A stretch of 64,000 nt of DNA. It comes from Novosphingobium sp049354825 (lineage in GTDB: Bacteria; Pseudomonadota; Alphaproteobacteria; Sphingomonadales; Sphingomonadaceae). The notes beneath the pieces were generated by a model. The model did not search any database, was not told the DNA's origin, and saw only the letters and a program-made list of their open reading frames with translations. A program made the position numbers and the translations under genes. This document shows positions 24,542-33,179 of the stretch, one piece after another (position 1 is the stretch's first letter; the number at the start of each line of letters is the position of its first letter). Where the stretch lies: assembly GCF_049354825.1 (NCBI RefSeq), contig NZ_CP186480.1, forward strand, positions 682,001 to 746,000, read 5' to 3'.

Positions 24542-25549
24542 ATGGCGACCAAGGTTGCGATCAACGGTTTCGGGCGCATCGGGCGCAACGTGGCCCGCGC
24601 CATCATCGAGCGTCCCGACTGCGGGCTGGAACTGGTCGCGATCAACGACCTTGCCGATGCGAAGTCGAACGCGATGCTGTTCAAGCGCGACAGCGTCCAC
24701 GGCCCGTTCCAGGGCACGGTCGAGGTCGACGGAAACGACCTGGTGATCAACGGCAAGCGGATCGCCGTCACTGCCGAGCGCGACCCGGCCAAGCTCCCGC
24801 ACAAGGACCACGGCGTCGACATCGCGCTGGAGTGCACCGGCTTTTTCACCGATCGCAAGGGCGGCCAGGCGCACATCGACGCCGGCGCCCGAAAGGTCCT
24901 CATCTCCGCCCCCGCCAAGGACGTCGACCTGACGGTTGTTTACGGTGTCAACCATGACAAGCTGACCGCCGGCCACACGATCGTCTCGAACGCGTCGTGC
25001 ACCACCAACTGCCTGGCGCCCTTCGCCAAGGTCCTCAACGATGCCATCGGCATCGAGCGCGGGCTGATGACGACGATCCACGCCTACACCAACGACCAGA
25101 AGATCCTCGACCAGATCCACTCCGACATGCGCCGTGCGCGCGCCGCGGGGATGAGCATGATCCCCACCACCACCGGCGCGGCCCGCGCGGTGGGCGAGGT
25201 TCTGCCCGAACTGAAGGGCAAACTGGACGGCAGCGCCATCCGCGTGCCGACGCCGAATGTCTCGGTCGTCGACCTGACGTTCCAGCCTGGTCGCGACACC
25301 ACGGTGGAAGAGGTCAACAAGCTGCTCAGGGACGCCTCGGAAGGGGCGATGAAGGGCGTGCTGGGCTGGACCGACGAACCGCTGGTCTCGATCGACCTCA
25401 ACCACGATGCCCATTCCTCGACCATCGACAGCCTCGAGACGGCCGTGATCGACGGCAAGCTGGTGCGCGTCCTGTCGTGGTACGACAACGAATGGGGCTT
25501 CTCCAATCGCATGGTCGACACCGCCGGGGTGATGGGCGGCCTGCTCTGA
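24542..25549 (+). CDS. gap: Glyceraldehyde-3-phosphate dehydrogenase
   Basis: A 335-residue NAD-type GAPDH. The N-terminal Rossmann motif is INGFGRIGRNVARA, and the catalytic Cys153 lies in SNASCTTNCLAP with the downstream TTIHAYTNDQ, STTTGAA-like MIPTTTGAARAV and WYDNEWGFSNRM. It is 26 bases after tkt and is probably co-transcribed with it. It serves glycolysis and gluconeogenesis. Confidence 0.97.
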   Translation: MATKVAINGFGRIGRNVARAIIERPDCGLELVAINDLADAKSNAMLFKRDSVHGPFQGTVEVDGNDLVINGKRIAVTAERDPAKLPHKDHGVDIALECTGFFTDRKGGQAHIDAGARKVLISAPAKDVDLTVVYGVNHDKLTAGHTIVSNASCTTNCLAPFAKVLNDAIGIERGLMTTIHAYTNDQKILDQIHSDMRRARAAGMSMIPTTTGAARAVGEVLPELKGKLDGSAIRVPTPNVSVVDLTFQPGRDTTVEEVNKLLRDASEGAMKGVLGWTDEPLVSIDLNHDAHSSTIDSLETAVIDGKLVRVLSWYDNEWGFSNRMVDTAGVMGGLL

Positions 25550-25551
25550 GT

Positions 25552-26004
25552 GTGACCGGGACGCTGCTGGGAATCGCCCGCCACGCGCGGCCGCGCGGGG
25601 GCATGGAAGTGCTCGAGCGCGTCCGCGTGACGCGCGAAGGCGGCATCCAGGGCGATTTCCGCGGCGCGATGCGCAAAACCGGCAAGCGCCAGATCTCGCT
25701 GATGGAAGAGGCCTCGTGGGCGGCCGCCACCGGCGAGCTTGGCGTCGCGATTCCCTGGCAGGAGCGCCGCGCCAACCTGCTGGTCGGCGGGCTGCGCCTG
25801 CCGCGCGAAGCGGGCAGGGTCATCGCGATCGGCGCGGCGGTGCGGATCGAGACGACGGTCGAATGCGATCCGTGCAGCCGAATGGAAGAAATCGCGCCGG
25901 GTCTCAAGGCCGTCCTGACGCCCGACTGGCGCGGCGGCGTGCTGGGCCGGGTGATTGCCGAAGGCGAGATTGCCGCGGGCGACGAAGTGAGGATCGAGGA
26001 ATGA
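25552..26004 (+). CDS. MOSC domain protein
   Basis: A 150-residue protein starting at a GTG two bases after the gap stop codon. It consists of a single MOSC domain (GGIQGDFRGAMRKTGKRQISLMEE; NLLVGGLRL; IGAAVRIETTVECDPCSRMEEIAPGL; GVLGRVIAEGEIAAGDEVRI). MOSC domains bind or transfer sulfur in molybdenum cofactor chemistry. In place of the usual conserved lone cysteine, the protein has a CDPC pair. It lies tightly between gap and pgk and overlaps pgk by four bases, so it is expressed with glycolytic enzymes. No molybdoenzyme is nearby and the substrate is unknown. Confidence 0.85.
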   Translation: MTGTLLGIARHARPRGGMEVLERVRVTREGGIQGDFRGAMRKTGKRQISLMEEASWAAATGELGVAIPWQERRANLLVGGLRLPREAGRVIAIGAAVRIETTVECDPCSRMEEIAPGLKAVLTPDWRGGVLGRVIAEGEIAAGDEVRIEE

Positions 26005-27200
26005 CCGATTTCCGGACGCTGGACGCTGTCGGCGACGTCCATGGCAAGGTCGCGCTGGTTCGCGTCGACCTCAACCTGCCGATGCAGGACGGCGCCGTTA
26101 CCGACGATACCCGCATCAAGGCATCGGCGCCGACGATCCTGGAGCTTGCGGACGGCGGTGCCAAGGTCCTGCTGCTGGCGCACTTCGGCCGCCCCAAGGG
26201 GGCGCGTTCGTCGGTCATGTCGCTGTCGATGGTGATCGACGCGGTCCAGGACGTGCTCGGCCGCGAGGTCATGTTCGTGCCCGAGATCTACGGCCCGGTG
26301 GTCGAACAGACCGTCGGTATCCTGCCGCCCGGCGGCATCGCGGTGCTGGAGAACACCCGCTTCTGGCCGGGCGAGGAGGCCAACGATCCCGAACTCGCCA
26401 AGGCCATTGCCGCCAACGCCGACCTTTTTGTGAACGACGCCTTTTCGGCCGCGCACCGCGCCCACGCGACGACCGAGGGGCTGGCGCACGTTCTTCCCGC
26501 ATTTGCCGGCCGCGCGATGGAAGCGGAACTGACCGCGCTGCAAAAGGCGCTCGGCAACCCCGAACGGCCGGTCGCCGCGGTCGTCGGCGGGGCAAAGGTC
26601 TCCTCCAAGCTCGACGTGCTGACGCACCTTGTCGGCCAGGTCGATCACCTGATCATTGGCGGCGGTATGGCCAATACCTTCCTGGCCGCGCGCGGCGTCG
26701 ACGTGGGCAAGTCGCTGTGCGAACACGACCTTGCCGCCACGGCGGACCAGATCCTCGCCGCCGCGGACAAGGCCGGCTGCACGGTGCACTTGCCCTATGA
26801 CGTCGTGGTCGCGAAGGAATTCGCCGCCAATCCGGCCGGCTTGCGCACCTGCAACGTGCACGAGGTGGCTGCCGACGAGATGATCCTCGATGTCGGTCCG
26901 CAGGCGGTCGAGGCGCTTGCCGACGTGCTCAAGACCTGCCGGACGCTGGTCTGGAACGGCCCGCTCGGAGCGTTCGAAACCCCGCCCTTCGACGCCGCCA
27001 CGGTGGCGCTGGCGCAAAGCGCCGCCGCGCTGACCCGCGAGGGCGCGCTGGTTTCCGTCGCGGGCGGCGGGGACACGGTCGCGGCGTTGAATCAGGCAGG
27101 CGCGGCGGGAGATTTCAGTTATATTTCAACCGCTGGCGGGGCCTTCCTCGAATGGATGGAAGGTCGCGAATTGCCTGGGGTCAAGGCGCTCCAGCGCTGA
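26001..27200 (+). CDS. pgk: Phosphoglycerate kinase
   Basis: A 399-residue PGK, which makes ATP from 1,3-bisphosphoglycerate. Conserved segments: KVALVRVDLNLPMQDGAVTDDTRI, LLLAHFGRPKG, FVNDAFSAAHRAHATTEG, AAVVGGAKVSSKLDVL, WNGPLGAFETPPFD and VAGGGDTVAALN. The ATG overlaps the MOSC stop (ATGA), and the stop overlaps the next ATG by one base, so translation is probably coupled through three genes. Confidence 0.97.
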   Translation: MTDFRTLDAVGDVHGKVALVRVDLNLPMQDGAVTDDTRIKASAPTILELADGGAKVLLLAHFGRPKGARSSVMSLSMVIDAVQDVLGREVMFVPEIYGPVVEQTVGILPPGGIAVLENTRFWPGEEANDPELAKAIAANADLFVNDAFSAAHRAHATTEGLAHVLPAFAGRAMEAELTALQKALGNPERPVAAVVGGAKVSSKLDVLTHLVGQVDHLIIGGGMANTFLAARGVDVGKSLCEHDLAATADQILAAADKAGCTVHLPYDVVVAKEFAANPAGLRTCNVHEVAADEMILDVGPQAVEALADVLKTCRTLVWNGPLGAFETPPFDAATVALAQSAAALTREGALVSVAGGGDTVAALNQAGAAGDFSYISTAGGAFLEWMEGRELPGVKALQR

Positions 27201-28288
27201 TGGCCGAGGCGCCGCGCCTCAGACCGACGCGGCCCGCGCGCTACGGGACCCTAGACGGGATGCGCGGCATCGCCGCGATCGCGGTCGCCATTTATCACTT
27301 CAGGGGCACGCTGACGCCGCACGGCTACATCGCGGTCGATTTCTTCTTCTGCCTTTCGGGCTTCGTCCTGCTCGAGGCCTATCGCGGCCGCGTCGATGGC
27401 GGCTTGCGAACCGGGCCCTTCCTCAAAGCGCGCTGGCTGCGCCTTTATCCGCTCTACTTCGTCGCGCTTGCGCTCGGGATCGCGCGCTATGGGGAAATCC
27501 TCTCGCGCCACGACATCGCGGGGATCTCGGCGTCGGACTTCTACCTGTCGATCGCCAGCAACCTGGTCCTGCTGCCCTCGTTCGTGAACCCGGTGCTCTT
27601 CCCATTGAGCGGCCAGGCCTGGTCGCTGTTTTGCGAACTGCTGATCAACGCGCTGATGATACCCCTCTACCTGCGGCTCGACAGGCGCGGCCTGGCGATC
27701 TTCGTGGCGGCGGCGGGCGCAATACTGACCATCACCGCCTGGCTGACCTGGGCTTACGCGCAGGCCCACGGGATCAGAAGCGAGCCTTTCGACGGGGGCT
27801 GGATGTGGGACGGAATCCACCTTGGCGTGCTGCGCGCGCTGTTTGCTTTCCCGATGGGCATGCTGGCCTCCGAACTCCTGCGAGGGGCGCCGCGCCGGAC
27901 ATCGGCGATCGCCTTCGTACCGCTTGCCATCCTGGCCGCCATCATGCTTTCGCGCGCGCCGCATGGCTGGGAGTTCGCCTTCAACGCCGTCGCGATCATC
28001 GCCGTTCTGCCCGGGCTTGTCTTCATGGGAAGCCGTTTCGAATTGCCTTCGCTGGCGGGAAAGGTGGCGCGCTGGGCGGGCGACGTGTCGTTCGCACTTT
28101 ACATGGTGCACTGGATTCTCACCAGCCTGGTCGCCAAGCAGGCCCAGCGGCTGGGGCTGCCCGCCTGGCTCGAGCTGGCGTGCTACCTGGTCATCGTCCT
28201 GTTCCTGGCCGACGTCCTGACGCGCTGGTTCGATCCGCTGGTCAGGCGCCGCATCGCCCGCCGCCGCACACAGGCGGTGCCGGGATGA
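27200..28288 (+). CDS. Acyltransferase 3 family membrane protein
   Basis: A 362-residue integral membrane acyltransferase of the OafA/NodX group. TLDGMRGIAAIAVAIYHF, with its catalytic-type His, and YIAVDFFFCLSGFVLLEAYRGR are signatures, followed by about ten hydrophobic segments (LPSFVNPVLFPLSGQAWSLFCELL is conserved). Such proteins O-acylate polysaccharides, lipids or peptidoglycan at the membrane; the acceptor is unknown. Its ATG shares one base with the pgk stop codon, an unexpected coupling to glycolysis. Confidence 0.88.
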   Translation: MAEAPRLRPTRPARYGTLDGMRGIAAIAVAIYHFRGTLTPHGYIAVDFFFCLSGFVLLEAYRGRVDGGLRTGPFLKARWLRLYPLYFVALALGIARYGEILSRHDIAGISASDFYLSIASNLVLLPSFVNPVLFPLSGQAWSLFCELLINALMIPLYLRLDRRGLAIFVAAAGAILTITAWLTWAYAQAHGIRSEPFDGGWMWDGIHLGVLRALFAFPMGMLASELLRGAPRRTSAIAFVPLAILAAIMLSRAPHGWEFAFNAVAIIAVLPGLVFMGSRFELPSLAGKVARWAGDVSFALYMVHWILTSLVAKQAQRLGLPAWLELACYLVIVLFLADVLTRWFDPLVRRRIARRRTQAVPG

Positions 28289-28358
28289 ATCCCCGCCTTT
28301 GCGCGTCGCGGCAATTGTCGTTAGGCGCGCCTTTCAACCAGAAGAAGAGCAGCGAGAG

Positions 28359-29249
28359 ATGATGACCAAAGCCGAGATGACCGCCAAGATTGCTGCCGGA
28401 AAAGGCTTCATCGCCGCGCTCGACCAGTCGGGCGGGTCGACGCCCAAGGCGCTCAAGGGCTATGGAATCGAGGAGGGTGCCTGGTCGAGCGACGAGGAGA
28501 TGTTCGGCCTGATCCACCAGATGCGCGCGCGGATCGTCTCCTCGCCCGCGTTCACCGGCGACAAGGTCATCGGCGCGATCCTGTTCGAGCGGACGATGGA
28601 CGGGGCCGTTGACGGCAAGCCGACCCCCCAGGCGTTGATCGACAAGGGCGTCGTTCCGTTCCTGAAGATCGACAAGGGGCTCGAGGACGAGTCCAATGGC
28701 GTTCAGATGATGAAGCCGATGCCCGGCCTCGGCGCGCTTCTCGAACGCGCCAAGGGGCTTGGCGTGTTCGGAACCAAGGAACGGTCGGTGATCAACGCGG
28801 CCACCGCGCAAGGCGTCGAAGCGATCGCCGCGCAGCAGTTCGAGATCGGCGAGCAGGTCCTGGCCGCCGGACTAGTCCCGATCCTGGAGCCCGAGGTCAA
28901 CATCAAGAGCGACACACGCGCCGAATGCGACACGCTGTTGCGCGATGCGCTGCTCAAGGGGCTCGAAACGGTCAGCGCGCCGGTCATGCTCAAGCTGTCG
29001 CTGCCGGTCGTCCCGGGCACGTTCGACGCGCTGGTCGACCATCCAAGGGTGCTCAAGGTGGTGGCCCTGTCGGGCGGCTACGCCCGCCCCGAGGCCTGCG
29101 CGGAGCTGGCCCGGAACCGCGGCATCATCGCCAGCTTCAGCCGGGCGCTGCTCGGAGACTTGCGCGCCGGCATGACCGACGCCGAGTTCGATGCCGCGCT
29201 GGGCGAGGCCATTGACGCGATCTACGACGGGTCGGTCAACAAGGCCTGA
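28359..29249 (+). CDS. fba: Fructose-bisphosphate aldolase class I
   Basis: A 296-residue bacterial class I aldolase (Schiff-base type). Evidence: KGFIAALDQSGGSTPKALKGYGI near the start, ILFERTMDGAVDGKPT, GVVPFLKIDKGLEDE, and the Schiff-base lysine region VMLKLSLP followed by VALSGGYAR. It splits fructose-1,6-bisphosphate without a metal. The ATG at 28359 follows a GAAGAAGAG site; a second ATG is adjacent. It completes the tkt-gap-pgk-fba carbon cluster. Confidence 0.94.
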   Translation: MMTKAEMTAKIAAGKGFIAALDQSGGSTPKALKGYGIEEGAWSSDEEMFGLIHQMRARIVSSPAFTGDKVIGAILFERTMDGAVDGKPTPQALIDKGVVPFLKIDKGLEDESNGVQMMKPMPGLGALLERAKGLGVFGTKERSVINAATAQGVEAIAAQQFEIGEQVLAAGLVPILEPEVNIKSDTRAECDTLLRDALLKGLETVSAPVMLKLSLPVVPGTFDALVDHPRVLKVVALSGGYARPEACAELARNRGIIASFSRALLGDLRAGMTDAEFDAALGEAIDAIYDGSVNKA

Positions 29250-29253
29250 GAGC

Positions 29254-29730
29254 ATGGCGCGCGTCACCTTCGCGAACGATCGCGGGGTGACGCCGATGTT
29301 GTGGGTGTTCTCCGCCCTGGCGGTGATCGAGATGATCGTCATGCACTTGTTCGTGGCCTTGAAATGGCCGTGGATCGGCTGGCCGCTGACCGCGCTGTCG
29401 GCGCTGTCGGTCGGCTGGCTGGTCTTGTGGATCCGGTCCTGGCGGCGGCTCCCCCACGAGCTTGAGGACGATGTCCTTACGTTTCACATGGGCTCACTGC
29501 GGTTGGTGAGGCTGCCGCTGTCCCGCATTGCCGCGGTTACCCCGTCGATGGCGGACTTGCGCGCGCCGGGCACTCGCAACCTGGTGCCGATCGCCTACCC
29601 CAACCGGATGATCGTGCTCGCCGCGCCAACTGCCGGTCGGCGGCCTGCCGGGCGCTACGCCATCCGCATCGACGATGCGGCCGCGTTCGATGCCGCGCTC
29701 GCCGCCGCCGGCGTCAGTGTTGAAACGTGA
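29254..29730 (+). CDS. Hypothetical membrane protein
   Basis: A 158-residue protein four bases after fba. Two predicted membrane helices (about 14-38, MLWVFSALAVIEMIVMHLFVAL, and 42-62) are followed by a soluble beta-rich C-terminal domain (DVLTFHMGSLRLVRLPLSRIAAVTPS... NRMIVLAA... YAIRIDDAAAFDAAL) that resembles bacterial PH-like domains. Function is unknown. Its last 17 bases overlap the convergent lipoprotein gene. Confidence 0.7.
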   Translation: MARVTFANDRGVTPMLWVFSALAVIEMIVMHLFVALKWPWIGWPLTALSALSVGWLVLWIRSWRRLPHELEDDVLTFHMGSLRLVRLPLSRIAAVTPSMADLRAPGTRNLVPIAYPNRMIVLAAPTAGRRPAGRYAIRIDDAAAFDAALAAAGVSVET

Positions 29731-30103
29731 ACCCGAAGCGGTATTCGTCGGGGAAGATCGTCACGCCTTTCTGCTTGGGCGGATAGACGTCCGACAAGGT
29801 CAGCGTGCCGCCCGCGACCTGCTGCGCCTTGGCGCTCACGAATTCGCGCGTCTCGCTTGCCCCGTTGGTTGTCAGCCGAACCGAAACCCGCACTTGACCG
29901 GCCCAGACGCACTGCACCCCCGCGGCGCAGCGGCTGTCTTCGAGGATCGTGAGCGGCGTCACCGAGACGCCGGTTGCCGCCGTGCCGGTCTCGCCGATGC
30001 GAAGCCGCGTGGTTCCGTCGTTGCCGATGTTGTAGCGGATGCAGCCCCCCAGCACGAAGGGGAGGGCGGCAGCCAGGACGAGCGGGGCGAGAAAGCGCTT
30101 CAT
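29714..30103 (-). CDS. Predicted lipoprotein
   Basis: A 129-residue protein with a lipoprotein signal (MKRFLAPLVLAAALPFVLGGC, Cys21). The mature region has DSRCAAGVQCVWAGQVRVSVRL, the CxxxxxCxWxG pattern seen in a family of small bacterial lipoproteins, and ends DEYRFGFTFQH. The two cysteines may form a disulfide. Probably outer-membrane or periplasmic; function is unknown. Confidence 0.75.
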   Translation of the reverse strand: MKRFLAPLVLAAALPFVLGGCIRYNIGNDGTTRLRIGETGTAATGVSVTPLTILEDSRCAAGVQCVWAGQVRVSVRLTTNGASETREFVSAKAQQVAGGTLTLSDVYPPKQKGVTIFPDEYRFGFTFQH

Positions 30104-30184
30104 GCCGCTTACATAGCACGAGCTCGCCGCGGGTTCCAAAGCGCCCGCTTGGCGCGCCGCGCCCGCCGGGCTAGGGCAGCTCTC

Positions 30185-30844
30185 ATGGCCCAGACCAAGA
30201 CCCCCGCTTGCCAGCTCTACCTGATTTCTCCGCTCGACGTCGGCGGCGATTTTCCGGATCGCCTCGAACGGGCGCTGGCCGCCGGTCCCGTCGCGGCGTT
30301 CCAGTTTCGCGTCAAGGACGTTGACGAGCACGCCGCCGCTCGCCTGGCCGAACCGCTGCAGGCGATCTGTGCCGCGCACGACGTGGCCTTCATCGTCAAC
30401 GATTCGATCGCCCTGGCCCAGCGCCTGAAGGCCGACGGGGTTCACCTGGGCCAAGGCGACGGTTCGGTCGCGGAAGCGCGCGACCGGCTGGGCAAGGACG
30501 CGCAAGTCGGCGTCACCTGCCATGACAGCCGCCACCTGGCCCTTGAAGCGGGAGACGCCGGGGCGGACTACGTTGCGTTCGGCGCCTTCTACCCGACGAC
30601 GACCAAGGAAACCTCGCACGTTGCCGGGCTGGAACTGCTGGAATGGTGGCAATCGTTCGTCGAACTGCCCTGTGTCGCGATCGGCGGTATAACGCCGGGC
30701 AACTCCGCTCCGCTGGTCCGGGCCGGGGCTGACTTCATCGCAGTAAGCAGTGCAGTGTGGAACGGTGACGAGGCTGCCGCGGTGGCCGCCTTCGCAAAAG
30801 AAATCGCTAACGCTTCGTCGCAATCTGAAACCATTTCGCCGTAG
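30185..30844 (+). CDS. thiE: Thiamine-phosphate synthase
   Basis: A 219-residue ThiE, which joins the pyrimidine and thiazole phosphates into thiamine phosphate. Evidence: QFRVKDVDEHAAARLAEPLQAIC (beta-strand with pyrophosphate contacts), FIVNDSIALAQRLKADGVHLGQGD, VGVTCHDSRHLALEAGDAGADYVAFGAFYPTTTK, and VAIGGITPGNSAPLVRAGADFIAVSSAVW. It lies away from other thi genes, near fba, as in many sphingomonads. Two downstream lipoprotein-like genes follow. Confidence 0.92.
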   Translation: MAQTKTPACQLYLISPLDVGGDFPDRLERALAAGPVAAFQFRVKDVDEHAAARLAEPLQAICAAHDVAFIVNDSIALAQRLKADGVHLGQGDGSVAEARDRLGKDAQVGVTCHDSRHLALEAGDAGADYVAFGAFYPTTTKETSHVAGLELLEWWQSFVELPCVAIGGITPGNSAPLVRAGADFIAVSSAVWNGDEAAAVAAFAKEIANASSQSETISP

Positions 30845-30860
30845 CTCGCGTTTGCGCGGC

Positions 30861-31019
30861 ATGGCTTCCAAATTTACCAAGATCGTGCCCGTCAAGGGCC
30901 ACAAGCGAACCGCCCGCGATTACGCGCTCCTCGTCCTCATTCCCGTGTGCATGGTTGCCGGCTGCAATGTCGCCTCGAACATCGATGCGCCCGCCAACGT
31001 GACGCACGCCGCTTCCTGA
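30861..31019 (+). CDS. Tiny putative lipoprotein, 52 residues
   Basis: A 52-residue frame from an ATG 17 bases after thiE. A basic N-terminal segment is followed by a hydrophobic stretch and MVAGC, which would make Cys35 a lipidation site and leave only about 18 mature residues. The mature start CNV also occurs at the lipobox of the next gene. Such small lipoproteins (entericidin-like) exist, but the call rests on a single short frame with no strong Shine-Dalgarno. Confidence 0.45.
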   Translation: MASKFTKIVPVKGHKRTARDYALLVLIPVCMVAGCNVASNIDAPANVTHAAS

Positions 31020-31062
31020 TTTGCCGGCGGAGCAAACGGGCGCGCCGAGCGTTCGCCCGTTC

Positions 31063-32328
31063 ATGATCATCTCATCACCATCGCGGGGTCGCAGCCGCAT
31101 CGCACCTGGGGCCGCTATCGGCGTCCTGGCCGTTCTCCTCGCGCTCGGCGGCTGCAATGTCGGCGGCACCTCACAGGACCAGCAGCAGCCGCAGGGCCAG
31201 CAACCGTCGCAGGCCGCGACGCCCACCGCCGATCAGCTGGGCGCCCGCGATCCGGCACCCGGGCAGCAGGCCGCGCAAGACATTCCTGATCCCGAGGCGC
31301 GCCCGGTCATGCAGGCACAGGTCGTGCTCGACCGCCTCGGATTTACGCCTGGCGTGGTGGACGGCAAGGCGGGCCTGTCGACCAAGAACGCCATTCTCGG
31401 CTTCCAGGAAGCCAACGGCATCGACCAGAGCGGCGAGATGGATGACGCCACCAAGGCCAAGCTGGCCCAGTGGCAGAACATTCCCGCGACCCGCGTCGTG
31501 ACCATCCCCGATGCCTTCGCCGCCGGCCCGTTCTACGCCGTTCCGGCCAAGGCCGAGGACCAGGCCAAGATGCAGGCGCTGGGCTACAGTTCGCTCGACG
31601 AGAAGCTCGCCGAACGCTTCCATACCACGATCGCAACGCTCAAGGCACTGAACCCCAACGGCATGCCGGCAGGCGCATCGGGGCCGGCGACGGCCAGCCC
31701 GTCCGCGTCCACCACGCCTGCGCCAACGCCGACGCCGAGTGCAGTGGCCAGCAGCGGCGATTTCGTGCCGCAGCCGGGTCCGCCGTCCTATTTCCGCGCC
31801 GGTCAGCAGATCCGCGTGCCCAACGTGGGTGCCGACCAGATGGCGGCCGGCTCGGTCGACGACGCGCAGTGGGCGGCGACGCTGACCATGCTGGGCGTGG
31901 GCAGCGACCAGCCAAAGGTCGACAAGATCGTGGTCAGCAAGTCGAAGGGCTGGCTGAAGGGCTATGACGCCAGTGGCAAGCTGGTGGCGATGTACACGGC
32001 GACGATGGGGTCGACCCACGATCCGCTGCCTTTGGGAACGTGGAAGGTGAACGGCATCGCCCGCAATACGCCGTTCAATTACAACCCGGCGCTGTTCTGG
32101 GATGCCAAGCCGGGCGACAAGGAAGCCAAGCTGCCGCCGGGGCCGAACGGTCCGGTGGGTGTCGTCTGGATCGACCTTAGCAAGGAGCATTACGGTATCC
32201 ATGGCACGCCCAGTCCCGAAACCATCGGGCGGGCGGAAAGCCACGGCTGCGTGCGTCTCACCAACTGGGACGCGGCGCGCCTGGCGCAAATGGTGAAAGC
32301 CGGCACGCAAGTGCTGTTCGAGGCCTGA
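31063..32328 (+). CDS. L,D-transpeptidase lipoprotein
   Basis: A 421-residue protein from ATG 31063 (an upstream TTG at 31021 is possible). A lipoprotein signal ends at LALGGC (Cys31), followed by a Gln/Pro-rich linker, a peptidoglycan-binding domain (VMQAQVVLDRLGFTPGVVDGKAGLSTKNAILGFQEANGI, about 80-140) and a C-terminal YkuD domain with the catalytic SHGCVRL (Cys396) and upstream HGTP histidine. It would make 3-3 cross-links or attach proteins in peptidoglycan. A Ser/Thr/Pro/Ala-rich linker sits near residues 200-235. It is followed 17 bases later by an M23 peptidase, so the pair is likely a cell-wall remodelling unit. Confidence 0.9.
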   Translation: MIISSPSRGRSRIAPGAAIGVLAVLLALGGCNVGGTSQDQQQPQGQQPSQAATPTADQLGARDPAPGQQAAQDIPDPEARPVMQAQVVLDRLGFTPGVVDGKAGLSTKNAILGFQEANGIDQSGEMDDATKAKLAQWQNIPATRVVTIPDAFAAGPFYAVPAKAEDQAKMQALGYSSLDEKLAERFHTTIATLKALNPNGMPAGASGPATASPSASTTPAPTPTPSAVASSGDFVPQPGPPSYFRAGQQIRVPNVGADQMAAGSVDDAQWAATLTMLGVGSDQPKVDKIVVSKSKGWLKGYDASGKLVAMYTATMGSTHDPLPLGTWKVNGIARNTPFNYNPALFWDAKPGDKEAKLPPGPNGPVGVVWIDLSKEHYGIHGTPSPETIGRAESHGCVRLTNWDAARLAQMVKAGTQVLFEA

Positions 32329-32344
32329 GGAGGGCCCGGGGCGT

Positions 32345-33025
32345 ATGGGGCCGACGATCGGGTTGACGCTGCGCCAGCGTTTGCAGACGATTTTCTCGAC
32401 CGCCGTGGTCACGTCGCTGGCCTGGCTGGCCATCGGTTTCGTGTGGTTCCAGGGCACGCCCAGCGTCGACATGGCGGTCAAGTCCGACGCCCGGCAGACC
32501 CCGGCGGCGCAGGCCGTCGCGGCGCCGGTCGGCACGGCGGCGCGCGCGGCGGCCGAGGGAGACGCCAGCGAGTTTCGCCCGATCCCCGCGCCCGCCGGCG
32601 CCTTGATCATTCCGGTTCAGGGCGTCCGCGCCGATCAGTTGGTCGATACTTACACGCAGTCGCGCGGCGGCGGCATGCGGGTTCACAATGCCATCGACAT
32701 CATGGCGCCGCGCGGCACGCCGGTGCTGGCGGCGACCGGCGGCCTGGTCGAAAAGCTGTTCCTGTCCAAGAACGGCGGCATCACGATCTACGTGCGCTCT
32801 CCCGACCGGCGGACGATGTACTATTACGCTCATCTCGATCGCTACGCGCCGGGCCTGGCGGAACGGCAGACCGTGCGCCAGGGCCAACTGATCGGCTTCG
32901 TCGGCTCGACCGGAGACGCCAGCCCCGACGCGCCGCACTTGCACTTCGCTGTCAACGTGATGCAGCCGCAGGAGGGCTGGTGGCAGGGCCAGCCGGTCGA
33001 TCCTTATCCCCTGCTCAGGCGCTGA
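32345..33025 (+). CDS. M23 family metallopeptidase (LytM domain)
   Basis: A 226-residue protein with one N-terminal membrane anchor (about residues 15-35) and a C-terminal M23 domain. The zinc ligands are intact: His114 and Asp118 in RVHNAIDIM, and His198/His200 in HLHFAVNV. The rest of the domain is recognisable (YYAHLDRYAPGLAERQTVRQGQLIGFVGSTGDA). It is probably a periplasmic endopeptidase that cuts peptidoglycan cross-links, paired with the preceding L,D-transpeptidase. Confidence 0.9.
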   Translation: MGPTIGLTLRQRLQTIFSTAVVTSLAWLAIGFVWFQGTPSVDMAVKSDARQTPAAQAVAAPVGTAARAAAEGDASEFRPIPAPAGALIIPVQGVRADQLVDTYTQSRGGGMRVHNAIDIMAPRGTPVLAATGGLVEKLFLSKNGGITIYVRSPDRRTMYYYAHLDRYAPGLAERQTVRQGQLIGFVGSTGDASPDAPHLHFAVNVMQPQEGWWQGQPVDPYPLLRR

Positions 33026-33140
33026 TGGGCGCTTTCCTACCCGCGGCTTTGCTGGCAGACCCCGCCGCGATGATGACCGTTCACCGCGACCAGCACCGCA
33101 CCGCCAAACGGCCGGATGACGCGGCGGGCACGGTTTCGCT

Positions 33141-33166
33141 CAGGACGGTGTCAACTGTGTCAAGCA
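33141..33166 (+). promoter_or_regulatory. 26-bp element, copy 2 (upstream of OPT transporter)
   Basis: The second copy of the element at 1244-1269, differing at a single base, with the same GTGTCAA direct repeats (two-base spacer CT). It ends only 13 bases before the OPT ATG at 33180. A protein bound here would therefore sit on the translation-start region, or the element acts in the mRNA leader. Confidence 0.55.
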
Positions 33167-33179
33167 GGGGGAATTGAAG

